In this document: positions 33,981 through 43,632 of the stretch, piece after piece | How positions within the stretch are numbered: the first letter of the stretch is position 1 | Layout of the letters: every line of letters begins with the position of its first letter | Assembly (NCBI RefSeq): GCF_013377255.1 | Contig: NZ_CP016614.1 | Span: 1,620,501-1,684,500, forward strand | Direction: 5' to 3' | Length of the DNA: 64,000 nt | DNA from: Mannheimia granulomatis | Lineage (GTDB): Bacteria > Pseudomonadota > Gammaproteobacteria > Enterobacterales > Pasteurellaceae | Translations under genes and position numbers: made by a program | Notes under the pieces: model-generated | What the model was told of the DNA's origin: nothing | Database searches by the model: none | What the model saw: only the letters and a program-made list of their open reading frames with translations

Positions 33981-35186
33981 TTATTTCACCTTCAATTTTT
34001 TACCCACTGTAATCTGATAATTTTTAAGATTATTCAGCTCACTTAATTTTTGTGGCGTAGTGCCGTAAGCTCGGGCAATTGAGTAAACTGTTTCGTCCTT
34101 CTGCACAACGTGATAGCCATTTGAAGAGACTTTAATTTCCTTTTTAGAAGTTGTTCTTTCTTCTGAGGTTTTCTTCTCTTTTTCTTTATTGGACGATTTT
34201 TCTTTTACATCTTCCTTTTTATTAGCTTTTTGCTTATCGGTCTGTTTTTCTTTAGTATCAGCTTTTGATTGCTCTTTTTTATTATCTTCCTTGTTGTTTT
34301 TACTGTCTTTCTTAGTTTCTTTATTCTCTCTTTTGTTTGATTCTTTTGTAGAATCTGCCTTAGATTTTGGCTCTATTTTTTCTTCTTTTACCGCTTTTTT
34401 ATTGCTTGTTGAGCCGGAAACTGAAACCGAATTTTGAGCACGATAGGTAATTAAACCTTTATAAATGGCTTGTGCAATTTGACGACGATAATTGGGGCTT
34501 GCCAATTTTGCTTCTTCTGTAGCATTAGATAAAAAGCCGGTTTCCACTAATACCGAGGTAATATCCGGTGAACGAAGTACACTAAGGCTGGCATGCTGTG
34601 GGAAAGATTTTGCAAGTGATGCTATATTTCCCATTTTCGCTAAAATACTTTTACCTAATTCATAACCGGAACGTTGTGAATGAGAAAATTGCAAATCAAG
34701 TACGGTTTGGTTTAAATAACGCTCGTTATTGCTAGAGAGCACTGAGCCAGCCCCTCCCAATAATTCAGATTGCTTTTCATGGTCTTCAAGCCATTTCCCC
34801 ATTTCATCACTGGCTCGGCTGTTAGAAAGCACCCAAACCGAAGCCCCTTTAATAGAATCTGATTTTGGAGATGAGTCCGCATGGATAGAAATCAGTAAAT
34901 CCGCTTTGTGTTTACGGGCAATTTCAGTTCGCTCAGGCAATTGGATAAAATAGTCTCCGCTGCGTGTCATAACTGCTTTAAAGTTAGGATCGGCATCTAA
35001 TAAGGCTTTTAGTTCTTTTGAGATCGCAAGTGTGACGTTTTTTTCTTTCAGCCCCAAATTTTTGCCGATTGCACCGGGGTCTTTGCCACCATGTCCGGCA
35101 TCAATTGCTACTATCGTTTTTGCGAAAGTAGAAAAACTGAATACACTTAATGCACTAAAAACAATATATTTGATAACCTTATTCAT
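33981..35186 (-). CDS. amiB: N-acetylmuramoyl-L-alanine amidase AmiB with LysM domain
   Basis: This periplasmic amidase cleaves peptidoglycan stem peptides at the division septum. The 401-residue protein has a signal peptide (1-22, ending SFSTFA), an Amidase_3 zinc domain (about 24-232; DAGHGGKDPGA, RTEIARKHKADLLISIHAD, VLVETGFLSN), a ~105-residue linker made mostly of K, E, S, N, D and T, and a C-terminal LysM domain (about 355-401, YHVVQKDETVYSIARAYGTT). It follows tsaE as in E. coli, so it is called AmiB rather than AmiC. A USS (ACAAGCGGTC) separates it from tsaE. Confidence 0.93.
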   Translation of the reverse strand: MNKVIKYIVFSALSVFSFSTFAKTIVAIDAGHGGKDPGAIGKNLGLKEKNVTLAISKELKALLDADPNFKAVMTRSGDYFIQLPERTEIARKHKADLLISIHADSSPKSDSIKGASVWVLSNSRASDEMGKWLEDHEKQSELLGGAGSVLSSNNERYLNQTVLDLQFSHSQRSGYELGKSILAKMGNIASLAKSFPQHASLSVLRSPDITSVLVETGFLSNATEEAKLASPNYRRQIAQAIYKGLITYRAQNSVSVSGSTSNKKAVKEEKIEPKSKADSTKESNKRENKETKKDSKNNKEDNKKEQSKADTKEKQTDKQKANKKEDVKEKSSNKEKEKKTSEERTTSKKEIKVSSNGYHVVQKDETVYSIARAYGTTPQKLSELNNLKNYQITVGKKLKVK

Positions 35187-35205
35187 TCCCTTCCCTACAA
35201 GCGGT

Positions 35206-35697
35206 CTAATTCTGATTAAAATTTACAAAAATGTCTGCTGCTATTTGGTTTTGAGCTACCAAAGTAAGCTGTCGCCCATCACTCAAATAATCAATTTGGA
35301 TCACAAAATCGGCATATGGAATCATGCCTTCACCTTTGCTTGCCCATTCCAGCAGGCAGAGTGTTTGGGGTTTAAAATAATCTCGAATTCCCATGAACTC
35401 CAGCTCTTCCGGATCGGATAAACGGTATAGGTCAAAGTGATATACACTTATCGGATTCAATTGATATTCCTCAACTAACGTATAAGTCGGGCTTTTCACA
35501 TTACCTTGGTGTCCCAATGCTCGAACAATACTACGTGTTAAGGTGGTCTTGCCTGCTCCTAGTTCACCATTTAAATAAATCACCAATGAGTGTGACGGTT
35601 CTTGCAACAAATAGCTTTTAAGTTTTGCTGCGAATGATTGACCAAATTCAAGTAATTTAGTTTCATTTTCACAGTAAAAAGAAAGTGAATTATCCAT
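35206..35697 (-). CDS. tsaE: tRNA threonylcarbamoyladenosine biosynthesis ATPase TsaE
   Basis: TsaE is the small ATPase of the TsaBDE complex, which makes the t6A37 modification with TsaC. The ~163-residue protein has Walker A GELGAGKTT, the conserved SPTYTLVEEY, HFDLYRL and DPEELEFMGIRDYF segments and a C-terminal CLLEWASKGEGMIP. The start is taken as ATG 35697, which overlaps the orn stop region by 8 bases; ATG 35706, three codons upstream, is also possible. The TAG stop overlaps a USS. tsaD is at the left edge of this window. Confidence 0.94.
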   Translation of the reverse strand: MDNSLSFYCENETKLLEFGQSFAAKLKSYLLQEPSHSLVIYLNGELGAGKTTLTRSIVRALGHQGNVKSPTYTLVEEYQLNPISVYHFDLYRLSDPEELEFMGIRDYFKPQTLCLLEWASKGEGMIPYADFVIQIDYLSDGRQLTLVAQNQIAADIFVNFNQN

Positions 35698-36250
35698 TAT
35701 TTTCATCTAAATTAATAAAATGTTCCCGATAAAATTTTAATTCATTAATCGATTCGCGAATATCATCTAATGCCAGATGTGTATTGCCTTTAGAAAATTT
35801 TTCCAATAATTCCGGCTTCCAACGGCTTGCCAGCTCTTTTAAAGTGCTAACATCTAAATGGCGATAGTGAAAATAATCTGCTAAATCCGGCATATATTTA
35901 TAAAGAAAACGTTTATCCTGCGCAATGCTATTGCCACAAATCGGGGAAACTCCCTTCGGTACCCAACGTTTTAAAAAATCAAGTGTGCGTAATTCTGCCG
36001 CACGTTCAGTTAATTTACTCGCTCTCACCCGTTCAATTAAGCCATTTGCTGTATGAGTTTTAACACACCATTCGCTCATTTTTGCTAATAATTCGTCGGA
36101 TTGATGTACTGCGATAACCGGTCCTTCAGCTAAAATATTCAGATCTTTGTCAGTAACAATGGTAGCGATCTCAATAATACGTTCTTTTTCCGGATCTAAG
36201 CCTGTCATTTCAAGGTCCATCCAAATTAAATTCTGTTTATCTTGGTTCAT
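35690..36250 (-). CDS. orn: Oligoribonuclease
   Basis: Orn degrades dinucleotides and short RNA oligomers to mononucleotides, finishing mRNA turnover and breaking down pGpG. The 186-residue DEDDh exonuclease has motif I WMDLEMTGLDPEKERIIEIA (about 10-29), motif II GNSIAQDKRFLYKYMP and motif III with HLALDDIRESINELKFYR. The length is typical (181 in E. coli). ATG 36250 lies nine bases after coaD's stop. It overlaps tsaE, so coaD-orn-tsaE-amiB appear to form one transcription unit with waaA. Confidence 0.96.
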   Translation of the reverse strand: MNQDKQNLIWMDLEMTGLDPEKERIIEIATIVTDKDLNILAEGPVIAVHQSDELLAKMSEWCVKTHTANGLIERVRASKLTERAAELRTLDFLKRWVPKGVSPICGNSIAQDKRFLYKYMPDLADYFHYRHLDVSTLKELASRWKPELLEKFSKGNTHLALDDIRESINELKFYREHFINLDENNG

Positions 36251-36259
36251 TTTCTTACC

Positions 36260-36751
36260 TTAATTTTGCAATTTCTTATTTGTAAGATTTAGGGCATTTT
36301 TGACCGCTTGCGGCACGAATTGGCTAATATCACCATGATGTCGATAAATTTCTCTGACCATTGTAGAAGAGAGATAGCGCCATTCCACCGAAGGAGGGAA
36401 AAAAATCGTTTCTAAACTACCCGATAATTTTTGATTTAGCTGAGCCAGTTGAATTTCATAGTCAATATCATCAGCCCCTCGAATACCACGAATCAACGCC
36501 TTAGCATTATGTGATTTAGCAAAATCAGCAAGCAAACCACTAAAGCCAATCACTTCAATATTCCCTAATTCTATACAGCTTTCCTTTACTAATTTAACAC
36601 GCTCATCTAAGCTGAAAAGCGGCTGTTTGCTTGAATTTTCAGCTACCGCTACTATTACTTCGCTAAAGAGTAGCGATGCTTTTCTAATCACATCTAAATG
36701 CCCATTGGTGATCGGATCAAAGGTACCAGCATAAATAACTTTGTAACTCAT
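36260..36751 (-). CDS. coaD: Phosphopantetheine adenylyltransferase
   Basis: CoaD transfers AMP from ATP to 4'-phosphopantetheine, the penultimate step of coenzyme A synthesis. The 163-residue protein has the nucleotidyltransferase motif YAGTFDPITNGHLDVI (T/HxGH; residues 7-22), RGIRGADDIDYEIQLAQLN and the late SSTMVREI signature. It begins one base after the waaA stop, the conserved waaA-coaD pair of E. coli. Confidence 0.96.
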   Translation of the reverse strand: MSYKVIYAGTFDPITNGHLDVIRKASLLFSEVIVAVAENSSKQPLFSLDERVKLVKESCIELGNIEVIGFSGLLADFAKSHNAKALIRGIRGADDIDYEIQLAQLNQKLSGSLETIFFPPSVEWRYLSSTMVREIYRHHGDISQFVPQAVKNALNLTNKKLQN

Positions 36752-36752
36752 T

Positions 36753-38033
36753 TTATTTCTCTAAATAAGGGGTAAGTAGATCAATATGACGTTTTAATGC
36801 CCCTTGATTTTCCATCAACACACTAAAACCTGATTTTGCAATCTCTTGCCCAATTTGAGGGTTTTCTCTTAATAATTTAATGCTTTCAGTTACTGCTTCT
36901 ACAGAGCTTTCAATTTCAATTACTCCTCTTACTTGGCGTAACTTCTCAAACACTTCCGGAAAATTGTGGGTAAATAAACCGGATATGACCGGAATTTTGA
37001 AGGCTATCGGCTCAAGTGGATTATGTCCACCGTGTTTAACCAAGCTACCGCCAACAAAGGCAATATCTGATAAGCCGTATAACAACATCATCTCACCCAT
37101 AGTATCACCTAATAAAACTTGCGTATTTTTATCTAAGGCTTTATTCGCAGAACGTTTGATATAATTTAGCTCTGATTTTTCAATGAGCATTTCAACTAAA
37201 TTGAAACGCTCCGGATGGCGAGGAACTAAAATCAGCACTAAATCAGGGTAAGATTCTAATAATATCTTATGCGCATCTAAAATTAGCTTTTCTTCGCCTT
37301 CATGCGTACTACCCACAATCCAAACAGGTCGATTAACTAAATTTAGTTTTCTCTTTGTTTCCTGCACTTCATCATAAAGTGCCGGCGTAATTTCTAAATC
37401 AAATTTTAAGTTTCCGGTATTCACCAACTTTTTAGCATCATAGCCTAAATTAAGATATCGCTCTGAACTTACTTCATCTTGAGCCATAATCAATGAAATT
37501 TGATTCAATATCACTTTAATATTCTGTTTAACCCAACCATAACGTTTTGCAGAACGAGGCGATAATCGAGCATTGGCAATCACAAACGGAATTTTACGTA
37601 AGTTCACTTTGCGGATTAAGTTAGGCCACAATTCAGTCTCGATGACAATAATCAGTTTTGGATCAACAAAATTTAAAAAACGCTCAATAGCATCCGGCAG
37701 ATCATAAGGCAAATAAAAGTGTGATACTGATTCCCCAAATACCGCATGCACGCGATCAGATCCGGTTGGCGTAACAGTTGTAATAATTAAAGGAAGATCA
37801 GGATATTTTTTGCTAATTGCTTTAATCAAAGGTGTTGCTGCAATCACTTCCCCAACAGATGCAGCATGAATAACCACACCTTTTGCTTTCGGCTTTTCCA
37901 ACTCATCATAGATACCGTAACGCTCCCATAAACGCTTTCTATAAGCAGGTTGCTTACGACCTTTATACCACATTAAAAACAGAACAAGAGGCTGTAAGAA
38001 ATAACTTAAACAAATATATAATAGACGCAGCAT
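36753..38033 (-). CDS. waaA: 3-deoxy-D-manno-octulosonic acid (Kdo) transferase
   Basis: WaaA (KdtA) adds Kdo to the lipid A precursor at the inner membrane. The 426-residue protein has an N-terminal membrane anchor (LLYICLSYFLQPLVLFLMWYK), the glycosyltransferase N domain (HAASVGEVIAATPLI, TTVTPTGSDRV) and the GT-B C domain (VGSTHEGEE, GGSLVKHGGHNPLEP). Start ATG 38033 follows AAGGAAAG; an upstream ATG at 38066 would translate a USS. Some Pasteurellaceae transferases add only one Kdo; the sequence alone does not settle this. Confidence 0.94.
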   Translation of the reverse strand: MLRLLYICLSYFLQPLVLFLMWYKGRKQPAYRKRLWERYGIYDELEKPKAKGVVIHAASVGEVIAATPLIKAISKKYPDLPLIITTVTPTGSDRVHAVFGESVSHFYLPYDLPDAIERFLNFVDPKLIIVIETELWPNLIRKVNLRKIPFVIANARLSPRSAKRYGWVKQNIKVILNQISLIMAQDEVSSERYLNLGYDAKKLVNTGNLKFDLEITPALYDEVQETKRKLNLVNRPVWIVGSTHEGEEKLILDAHKILLESYPDLVLILVPRHPERFNLVEMLIEKSELNYIKRSANKALDKNTQVLLGDTMGEMMLLYGLSDIAFVGGSLVKHGGHNPLEPIAFKIPVISGLFTHNFPEVFEKLRQVRGVIEIESSVEAVTESIKLLRENPQIGQEIAKSGFSVLMENQGALKRHIDLLTPYLEK

Positions 38034-38091
38034 GGACTTTCCTTTACAAGCGGTCATTTTTTGCAAACAACTTACTATTATACATAAAATA

Positions 38092-38122
38092 AAACCACGA
38101 AATAGGCTCTATTTCGTGGTTT
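38092..38122. terminator. Hairpin between waaA and trhP
   Basis: AAACCACGAAATAG (38092-38105) and CTATTTCGTGGTTT (38109-38122) form a perfect 14 bp stem with a 3-base loop. It ends the trhP transcript (minus strand) before waaA. Confidence 0.9.
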
Positions 38123-38142
38123 AATCCTATTTTATTCAAAAA

Positions 38143-39522
38143 TTAGGCTTGGTGCGGATTACGTGTATTAGTATTGACCAAATTACGCATTAGTAAAGCA
38201 AAATCCAGATCAATATCTGACGGTACATCTAAAAAGACAAAATGCCCGTCACCGAGAGCTGCCTCTACATTTTCATGCTTACGATTTAACATACGCTCAA
38301 TTTTAAACACAATATTGCCCTTTGGCGTCATCATTTCTACGGAATCGCCCACTAGAAATTTATTTTTTACCGCCACTTCAGCCATTCCTTGCTCATTGCG
38401 TTTGCCGGTAAATTCACCAACAAATTGCTGACGCTCTGAAATAGAATAACCGTATTCGTAATTTTGATATTCATCATGTGTATGACGACGTAAGAAACCT
38501 TCTGTATAGCCACGATGTGCAAGGCTTTCAAGGGTATCCATTAAACTTTCATCAAACGGTTTTCCGGCTGCAGCATCATCAATCGCTTTACGATAAACCT
38601 GTGCGGTTCTTGCACAGTAATAAAACGATTTAGTACGTCCTTCAATTTTAAGTGAATGCACCCCCATTTGCGTTAAACGCTCAACATGTTGTACTGCACG
38701 CAAATCTTTTGAGTTCATAAAATAGGTGCCGTGTTCATCTTCAAAGGCGGTCATTTGCTCGTCTGGACGTTGTGATTCCGTATAAAGGAAAACTTTATCG
38801 GTTGACTCACCATTACCTAAAGTCGGAGCCACATTTTTCACTTCAATTTCAGGCTCGTATTTTGGTACGATTTGACCGACTTCATCTACTTTACCCTCTT
38901 CCATTTTGTATTCCCAACGACAAGCATTAGTACAAGTTCCTTGGTTTGGGTCACGTTTATTGATATAGCCTGAAAGCAAGCAACGACCTGAATACGCCAT
39001 ACATAATGCACCGTGGACGAAGATCTCAAGTTCCATATCCGGCACTTGTTCGCGGATTTCTTCAATTTCTTCAAGAGATAATTCACGAGATAAGATTACT
39101 CGGGTTAAACCCATTTGATGCCAGAATTTCACTGTTGCCCAGTTTACTGCATTCGCTTGCACCGAAAGATGAATATCCATTTCCGGAAAATTTTCACGCA
39201 CAAGCATAATCAAGCCCGGATCTGACATAATCAGGGCATCTGGCTTCATATCCACTACAACTTTTAAGTCTTTAATAAAGGTTTTTAGTTTTGAGTTATG
39301 TGGTGCGATATTTACTACCACATAAAATTTCTTGCCTAAAGCGTGGGCTTCATCAATCGCAATTTTTAAATTAGCGTGGTTAAATTCATTATTACGCACA
39401 CGCAAGCTATAGCGTGGCTGACCGGCGTAAATCGCATCTGCCCCGTAAGCAAAGGCATAACGCATATTTTTTAAAGAACCTGCAGGCGAAAGTAGCTCAG
39501 GTTTGGCGTATTTTAATGTCAT
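38143..39522 (-). CDS. trhP: tRNA hydroxylation protein TrhP (YegQ), peptidase U32 family
   Basis: TrhP is needed for the prephenate-dependent 5-hydroxylation of U34 in several tRNAs; members carry an iron-sulfur cluster. The 459-residue protein starts KPELLSPAGSLKNMRYAFAYGADAIYAG and has the U32 signature EIFVHGALCMAYSGRCLLSGYI, followed by the cysteine-containing QGTCTNACRWEY. A C-terminal beta-barrel-like domain carries NKFLVGDSVEMMTPKG. The length matches E. coli YegQ (453). It stands alone. Confidence 0.93.
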   Translation of the reverse strand: MTLKYAKPELLSPAGSLKNMRYAFAYGADAIYAGQPRYSLRVRNNEFNHANLKIAIDEAHALGKKFYVVVNIAPHNSKLKTFIKDLKVVVDMKPDALIMSDPGLIMLVRENFPEMDIHLSVQANAVNWATVKFWHQMGLTRVILSRELSLEEIEEIREQVPDMELEIFVHGALCMAYSGRCLLSGYINKRDPNQGTCTNACRWEYKMEEGKVDEVGQIVPKYEPEIEVKNVAPTLGNGESTDKVFLYTESQRPDEQMTAFEDEHGTYFMNSKDLRAVQHVERLTQMGVHSLKIEGRTKSFYYCARTAQVYRKAIDDAAAGKPFDESLMDTLESLAHRGYTEGFLRRHTHDEYQNYEYGYSISERQQFVGEFTGKRNEQGMAEVAVKNKFLVGDSVEMMTPKGNIVFKIERMLNRKHENVEAALGDGHFVFLDVPSDIDLDFALLMRNLVNTNTRNPHQA

Positions 39523-39653
39523 AGGTAATTCTCTTTTCTGATAACAAGTCAGGGCTTTTCAAAAGTGAAAAGCGTAAGCGGTGTATTTTCTAAGAAATAT
39601 TGCATATTGGCAAGTTAATAGATTAGAATTTGTTTTTTTATGTGGGGAAGACT

Positions 39654-40025
39654 ATGAAACTTAAACTCTTTTTAGCAACAACTTTATTTGCATTTTCAAC
39701 ATTAAGCCACGCTCAAAGCATTAAAATGGAAATGATGCAAATGAATATGAATGCAAATAAATTAATGCGAGCTAATTCTATCGAAGAATTTACACAAACC
39801 GCTCAGGATTTCATTCAAATCACAGAGAAAACTAAGGCTATCTTTCCAAATAGCGTAGAAGGTGATAAAGCAGCTCAAGACGATTATCAAGCCGGTATGC
39901 AAAAACTGATTGATGTGGTGAAAAAAGCTGATGAAAAAGTCCAAGCTGGTGAGTTACAAGAAGCGAAAATGATGATTTCAGATCTTGAAATTATCAAACG
40001 TGAATATCACAAAAAGTACAAATAA
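39654..40025 (+). CDS. cybC: Cytochrome b562 family protein
   Basis: A 123-residue periplasmic protein with a signal peptide (1-20, MKLKLFLATTLFAFSTLSHA, cut before or after Q). The mature four-helix bundle ends REYHKKYK, matching the C-terminus of cytochrome b562 (NAYHQKYR) with the haem-ligand histidine, and has a methionine near mature residue 7 for the second ligand. Helices are rich in K, E, Q and A. GGGGAAG precedes ATG 39654. No redox partner gene is adjacent, as is usual for b562. The haem iron ligands are inferred from the alignment. Confidence 0.8.
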   Translation: MKLKLFLATTLFAFSTLSHAQSIKMEMMQMNMNANKLMRANSIEEFTQTAQDFIQITEKTKAIFPNSVEGDKAAQDDYQAGMQKLIDVVKKADEKVQAGELQEAKMMISDLEIIKREYHKKYK

Positions 40026-40037
40026 GCATATAAGAAT

Positions 40038-40061
40038 AAAGGTGGGCAAAAGCTCACCTTT
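40038..40061 (+). terminator. Terminator after the cytochrome b562 gene
   Basis: AAAGGTGGGC, loop AAAA, GCTCACCTTT form a 10 bp stem with one G-T pair, followed by TATTATTTTT. Confidence 0.85.
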
Positions 40062-40074
40062 ATTATTTTTAACT

Positions 40075-43000
40075 CTACCATTCAAATTCTAATTCAACCG
40101 CACTTTCTCCGAGTAATTCTTTTAGCTCATTAAACATTACCTCATTCGGGTTTATCCGCCATTCAACCCCGCCTTTAAGCAATACTCTGCCCTCTGGGCT
40201 TTGGTAATAGAAATGTAACGGTAGTGTTCCCTCTTTATATGGGCTGATGATAGCGGTCAATTTTTTAATAAAATCTGCAGATAATTGTTCCTGATTAATC
40301 GCTAACGCCAAACTCTTCGCAAATCTGGCTCGAGCTTCATCAAGCGATAACACTTCCCTTGCCGACATTTTCAGCCCACCGCTAAAGTCATCAAACTGAA
40401 TTGAGCCGGTAGCAACAATAATCTGATCTTGCTGCATTAAATGACCAAAATTCTCTAAAGCTTCGGAGAAAAGGGTAATATCCAACTTACCCGAACGATC
40501 TTCAATAGTCGCGATACCAATACGGCTTCCCCGCTTGGTGACAGCCACTCTTGATGCCATCACCATACCCGACACCGTTGCCATCTGCCCGCGGAAAGTT
40601 GGCTGTAACTCATTTAATCGATTTGGTGAATAATGCGAAAGTTCTTTTAAGAACCGACCAATCGGATGCCCGCTCAAATAAAGCCCTAAGGTCGCACGCT
40701 CCCCCTCTAAGACCTTTTGCTCCGACCATTTCGGCGTATTGGCATAAGCATTTTGTACCTCTTCAGGGGTTTCGGTTAGTACACCGAACATATCGCTCTG
40801 CCCTAACTCTTCCATTTTACTATGCTGATCGGAGGCTTTTAGTGCATCTTCTAAGTTTTTCATTAAGGCTGCACGATGTGGGCCTAATTTATCAAAAGCA
40901 CCCGACATAATTAGGCTCTCAAAGGTACGGCGGTTAATCTTTTTCAGATCCACGCGAGCAGTTAAATCAAACAGATCGGTAAAACGCCCCCCTTGATGTC
41001 GAGCGTCTAAAATCGCTTCAATCGGCCCCTCACCTACACCTTTAATTGCGCCTAAACCGTAAACAATCTCACCTTTTTCATTGACGCTAAAACGATGCTT
41101 ACCGCTATTTACATCCGGTGGCACAACCGTTAGCCCCATATTAATACACTCATCATAAAATCCGACGATCTTATCGGTATTATCCATCTCGGAGGTCATT
41201 ACCGCGGCCATAAATTCCGCAGGATAATGAGCTTTGAGCCAAAGAGTTTGATAAGAGACCAGTGCATAGGCTGCCGAGTGCGATTTATTAAACCCATAGC
41301 CGGCAAACTTTTCTACCAAGTCAAAAATCTGACCGGCTAATTTACCGTCAATTCCTTTAGACTCTGCCCCTTTTTCAAAGACTTCACGTTGAGCAGCCAT
41401 CTCTTCCGGTTTTTTCTTACCCATTGCACGGCGAAGTAAATCCGCTCCGCCCAATGTATAGCCAGCAAGCTCTTGGGCAATTTGCATCACCTGCTCTTGA
41501 TAAACAATAACCCCATAAGTTGGCTCCAAAATAGGCTTTAAGCACTCGTGCTGGTATTGCGGATCAGGGTAAGACACCTCTTCTTTACCGTGTTTACGGT
41601 CAATAAAGTTCTGCACCATGCCAGATTCAAGCGGACCGGGACGGAATAATGCCACCAACGCGATAATATCTTCAAAACAGTCTGGTTTAAGGCGTGAAAT
41701 CAGATCTTTCATCCCACGACTTTCAAGCTGGAATACCGCCGTTGTTTTCGCAGCTAATAAAAGGTCAAAAGATTTCTTATCATCAAGCGGAATACTTTCA
41801 ATCCGAACAGGCTGTTTACCTTCCCTTTCCAAACGAGCATTAACCATCTCTAATGCCCATTTAATAATGGTTAAGGTACGCAAGCCCAAGAAGTCAAATT
41901 TTACCAGCCCTGCATATTCCACATCATTTTTATCAAAATGGGTAACAGGATGAAGCCCCTCAGAGTCGCAATAAAGCGGCGAGAAATCAGTAATCGCAGT
42001 CGGTGCAATCACCACACCACCGGCGTGTTTACCGGCATTACGGGTTACTCCTTCAAGCTTACGGGCCATATCAATCAGATCTTTAACTTCTTCATCAGCT
42101 TCATAAAGCTCTGGCAATTTAGGTTCTGCAGCGAAGGCTTTTTCTAAAGTCATACCCGGATCAGGCGGAATCAGTTTAGAAATTCTGTCCACAAAGCTAT
42201 ACGGATGCCCAAGCACACGCCCCACATCGCGAATAACGGCTTTTGCCGCCATCGTTCCGAATGTGATAATTTGTGATACGGCTTGACGACCATAAGTTTC
42301 TGCCACATGCTCAATTACACGATCTCGCCCATCCATACAGAAATCGACATCAAAATCGGGCATAGAAACACGCTCCGGATTCAGGAAACGCTCAAAAAGC
42401 AAGTCAAATTCCAATGGATCCAAATCAGTAATTTTTAGTGCATAAGCCACTAACGAGCCCGCTCCCGAACCACGCCCCGGGCCAACCGGAATATCATTAT
42501 CTTTAGACCATTGAATAAATTCCATCACGATCAAAAAGTAACCCGGAAAGCCCATCTGATTGATTACATCTAACTCAACCTGCAAACGTTCATCATAAAC
42601 AGGGCGTTTTTCTTTACGGATTTCAGGATCAGGAAATAGAAATTCCAAACGTTCTTCCAAGCCTTCTTGCGATTTTTTGACTAAAAAATCTTCGGTAGAA
42701 AGATCGCCCGTTGGGAAATTAGGCAGAAAATATTCGCCTAAACGAACGGTTACCGAGCAACGTTTAGCAATTTCGACCGTATTTGCTAATGCACTAGGTA
42801 GATCGGCAAACAAATGACACATCTCTTCTTCGCTACGAAAATATTGTTTTGAAGAATATTTTTTCGGGCGTTTGGGATCATCTAAAGTAAAGCTATCATG
42901 AATGGCTACACGGATTTCATGAGCGTCGAAATCATCTTCTTTTAAAAAAACGACATCATTAACCGCAACCAGAGGAATTGCATTTTTTTGTGCAAATTCG

Positions 43001-43554
43001 ACCGCTTGTTTAATGTAGCGTTCTTCATCAGTACGCCCTGTGCGACAAAGAGAGAGATAGAAATGATTAGGAAAATAGTGCTGATAAAAGGCCAGCTTTT
43101 CTGCCGCTTCATGCAGATTTTCTTTTAATAATGCCTTGCCCACATCGCCCATTCGACCGCCGGACAGAACAATAATGCCCTCATTTAGTTCAGCAAGCCA
43201 CTCACGTTCTACTAATGGAAATTCTACATAACCGCTTTGGTAAGCACGAGAAAGAATTTGGGTAATATGGTGATAGCCTTTATTATTTTTAGCAAGTAAA
43301 GTGAGTTCAAAATATTCTTCGCTACCCGCTTCAGTACGTACATAAATATCCGCCCCGATAATAGGCTTAATCCCAGCTCCTAAAGCTTCTCCATAGAACT
43401 TAACCAAGCCACAAAAGTTGGTAAAATCGGTTAAGCCCATCGCCACCATATTATTGGCAACCGCCGCTTTGACTAAGGGTTTCACTTTGGCTAAACCGTT
43501 AATCATTGAGAAATCACTGTGAACCTTTAAATGAACGAAACGACAATCAGACAT
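40075..43554 (-). CDS. dnaE: DNA polymerase III alpha subunit
   Basis: DnaE is the catalytic subunit of the replicative polymerase. The 1159-residue protein starts MSDCRFVHLKVHSDFSMINGLAKV with the PHP domain (1-270), followed by the C-family polymerase core with catalytic acids in PDFDVDFCMDGRDRVIE (about residue 400), the finger region, a helix-hairpin-helix segment, the OB fold (about 990-1080, RGQMATVSGMVMASRVA) and a C-terminal tau-binding region. Length equals E. coli DnaE (1160). ATG 43554 is preferred over 43560 by homology. A USS (near 43000) lies in the coding region. Confidence 0.97.
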   Translation of the reverse strand: MSDCRFVHLKVHSDFSMINGLAKVKPLVKAAVANNMVAMGLTDFTNFCGLVKFYGEALGAGIKPIIGADIYVRTEAGSEEYFELTLLAKNNKGYHHITQILSRAYQSGYVEFPLVEREWLAELNEGIIVLSGGRMGDVGKALLKENLHEAAEKLAFYQHYFPNHFYLSLCRTGRTDEERYIKQAVEFAQKNAIPLVAVNDVVFLKEDDFDAHEIRVAIHDSFTLDDPKRPKKYSSKQYFRSEEEMCHLFADLPSALANTVEIAKRCSVTVRLGEYFLPNFPTGDLSTEDFLVKKSQEGLEERLEFLFPDPEIRKEKRPVYDERLQVELDVINQMGFPGYFLIVMEFIQWSKDNDIPVGPGRGSGAGSLVAYALKITDLDPLEFDLLFERFLNPERVSMPDFDVDFCMDGRDRVIEHVAETYGRQAVSQIITFGTMAAKAVIRDVGRVLGHPYSFVDRISKLIPPDPGMTLEKAFAAEPKLPELYEADEEVKDLIDMARKLEGVTRNAGKHAGGVVIAPTAITDFSPLYCDSEGLHPVTHFDKNDVEYAGLVKFDFLGLRTLTIIKWALEMVNARLEREGKQPVRIESIPLDDKKSFDLLLAAKTTAVFQLESRGMKDLISRLKPDCFEDIIALVALFRPGPLESGMVQNFIDRKHGKEEVSYPDPQYQHECLKPILEPTYGVIVYQEQVMQIAQELAGYTLGGADLLRRAMGKKKPEEMAAQREVFEKGAESKGIDGKLAGQIFDLVEKFAGYGFNKSHSAAYALVSYQTLWLKAHYPAEFMAAVMTSEMDNTDKIVGFYDECINMGLTVVPPDVNSGKHRFSVNEKGEIVYGLGAIKGVGEGPIEAILDARHQGGRFTDLFDLTARVDLKKINRRTFESLIMSGAFDKLGPHRAALMKNLEDALKASDQHSKMEELGQSDMFGVLTETPEEVQNAYANTPKWSEQKVLEGERATLGLYLSGHPIGRFLKELSHYSPNRLNELQPTFRGQMATVSGMVMASRVAVTKRGSRIGIATIEDRSGKLDITLFSEALENFGHLMQQDQIIVATGSIQFDDFSGGLKMSAREVLSLDEARARFAKSLALAINQEQLSADFIKKLTAIISPYKEGTLPLHFYYQSPEGRVLLKGGVEWRINPNEVMFNELKELLGESAVELEFEW

Positions 43555-43577
43555 AAGCATTAGAATTTAAAGAATAT

Positions 43578-43623
43578 ACAAGCGGTCGTTTTTGCAAAAA
43601 ATTTTGCAAAAATTACCGCTTGT
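43578..43623. repeat. Inverted USS pair between lptG and dnaE
   Basis: ACAAGCGGTCG (43578-43588) and ACCGCTTGT (43615-43623) flank TTTTTGCAAAAAATTTTGCAAAAA. It separates the lptFG and dnaE units and probably terminates lptFG transcription. Confidence 0.85.
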
Positions 43624-43632
43624 TAAAAGATA

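Noticed and set aside
40551..41953. Open frames of 111-119 codons opposite dnaE
   Set aside because: Antisense to conserved dnaE codons, with no ribosome binding site or homology.
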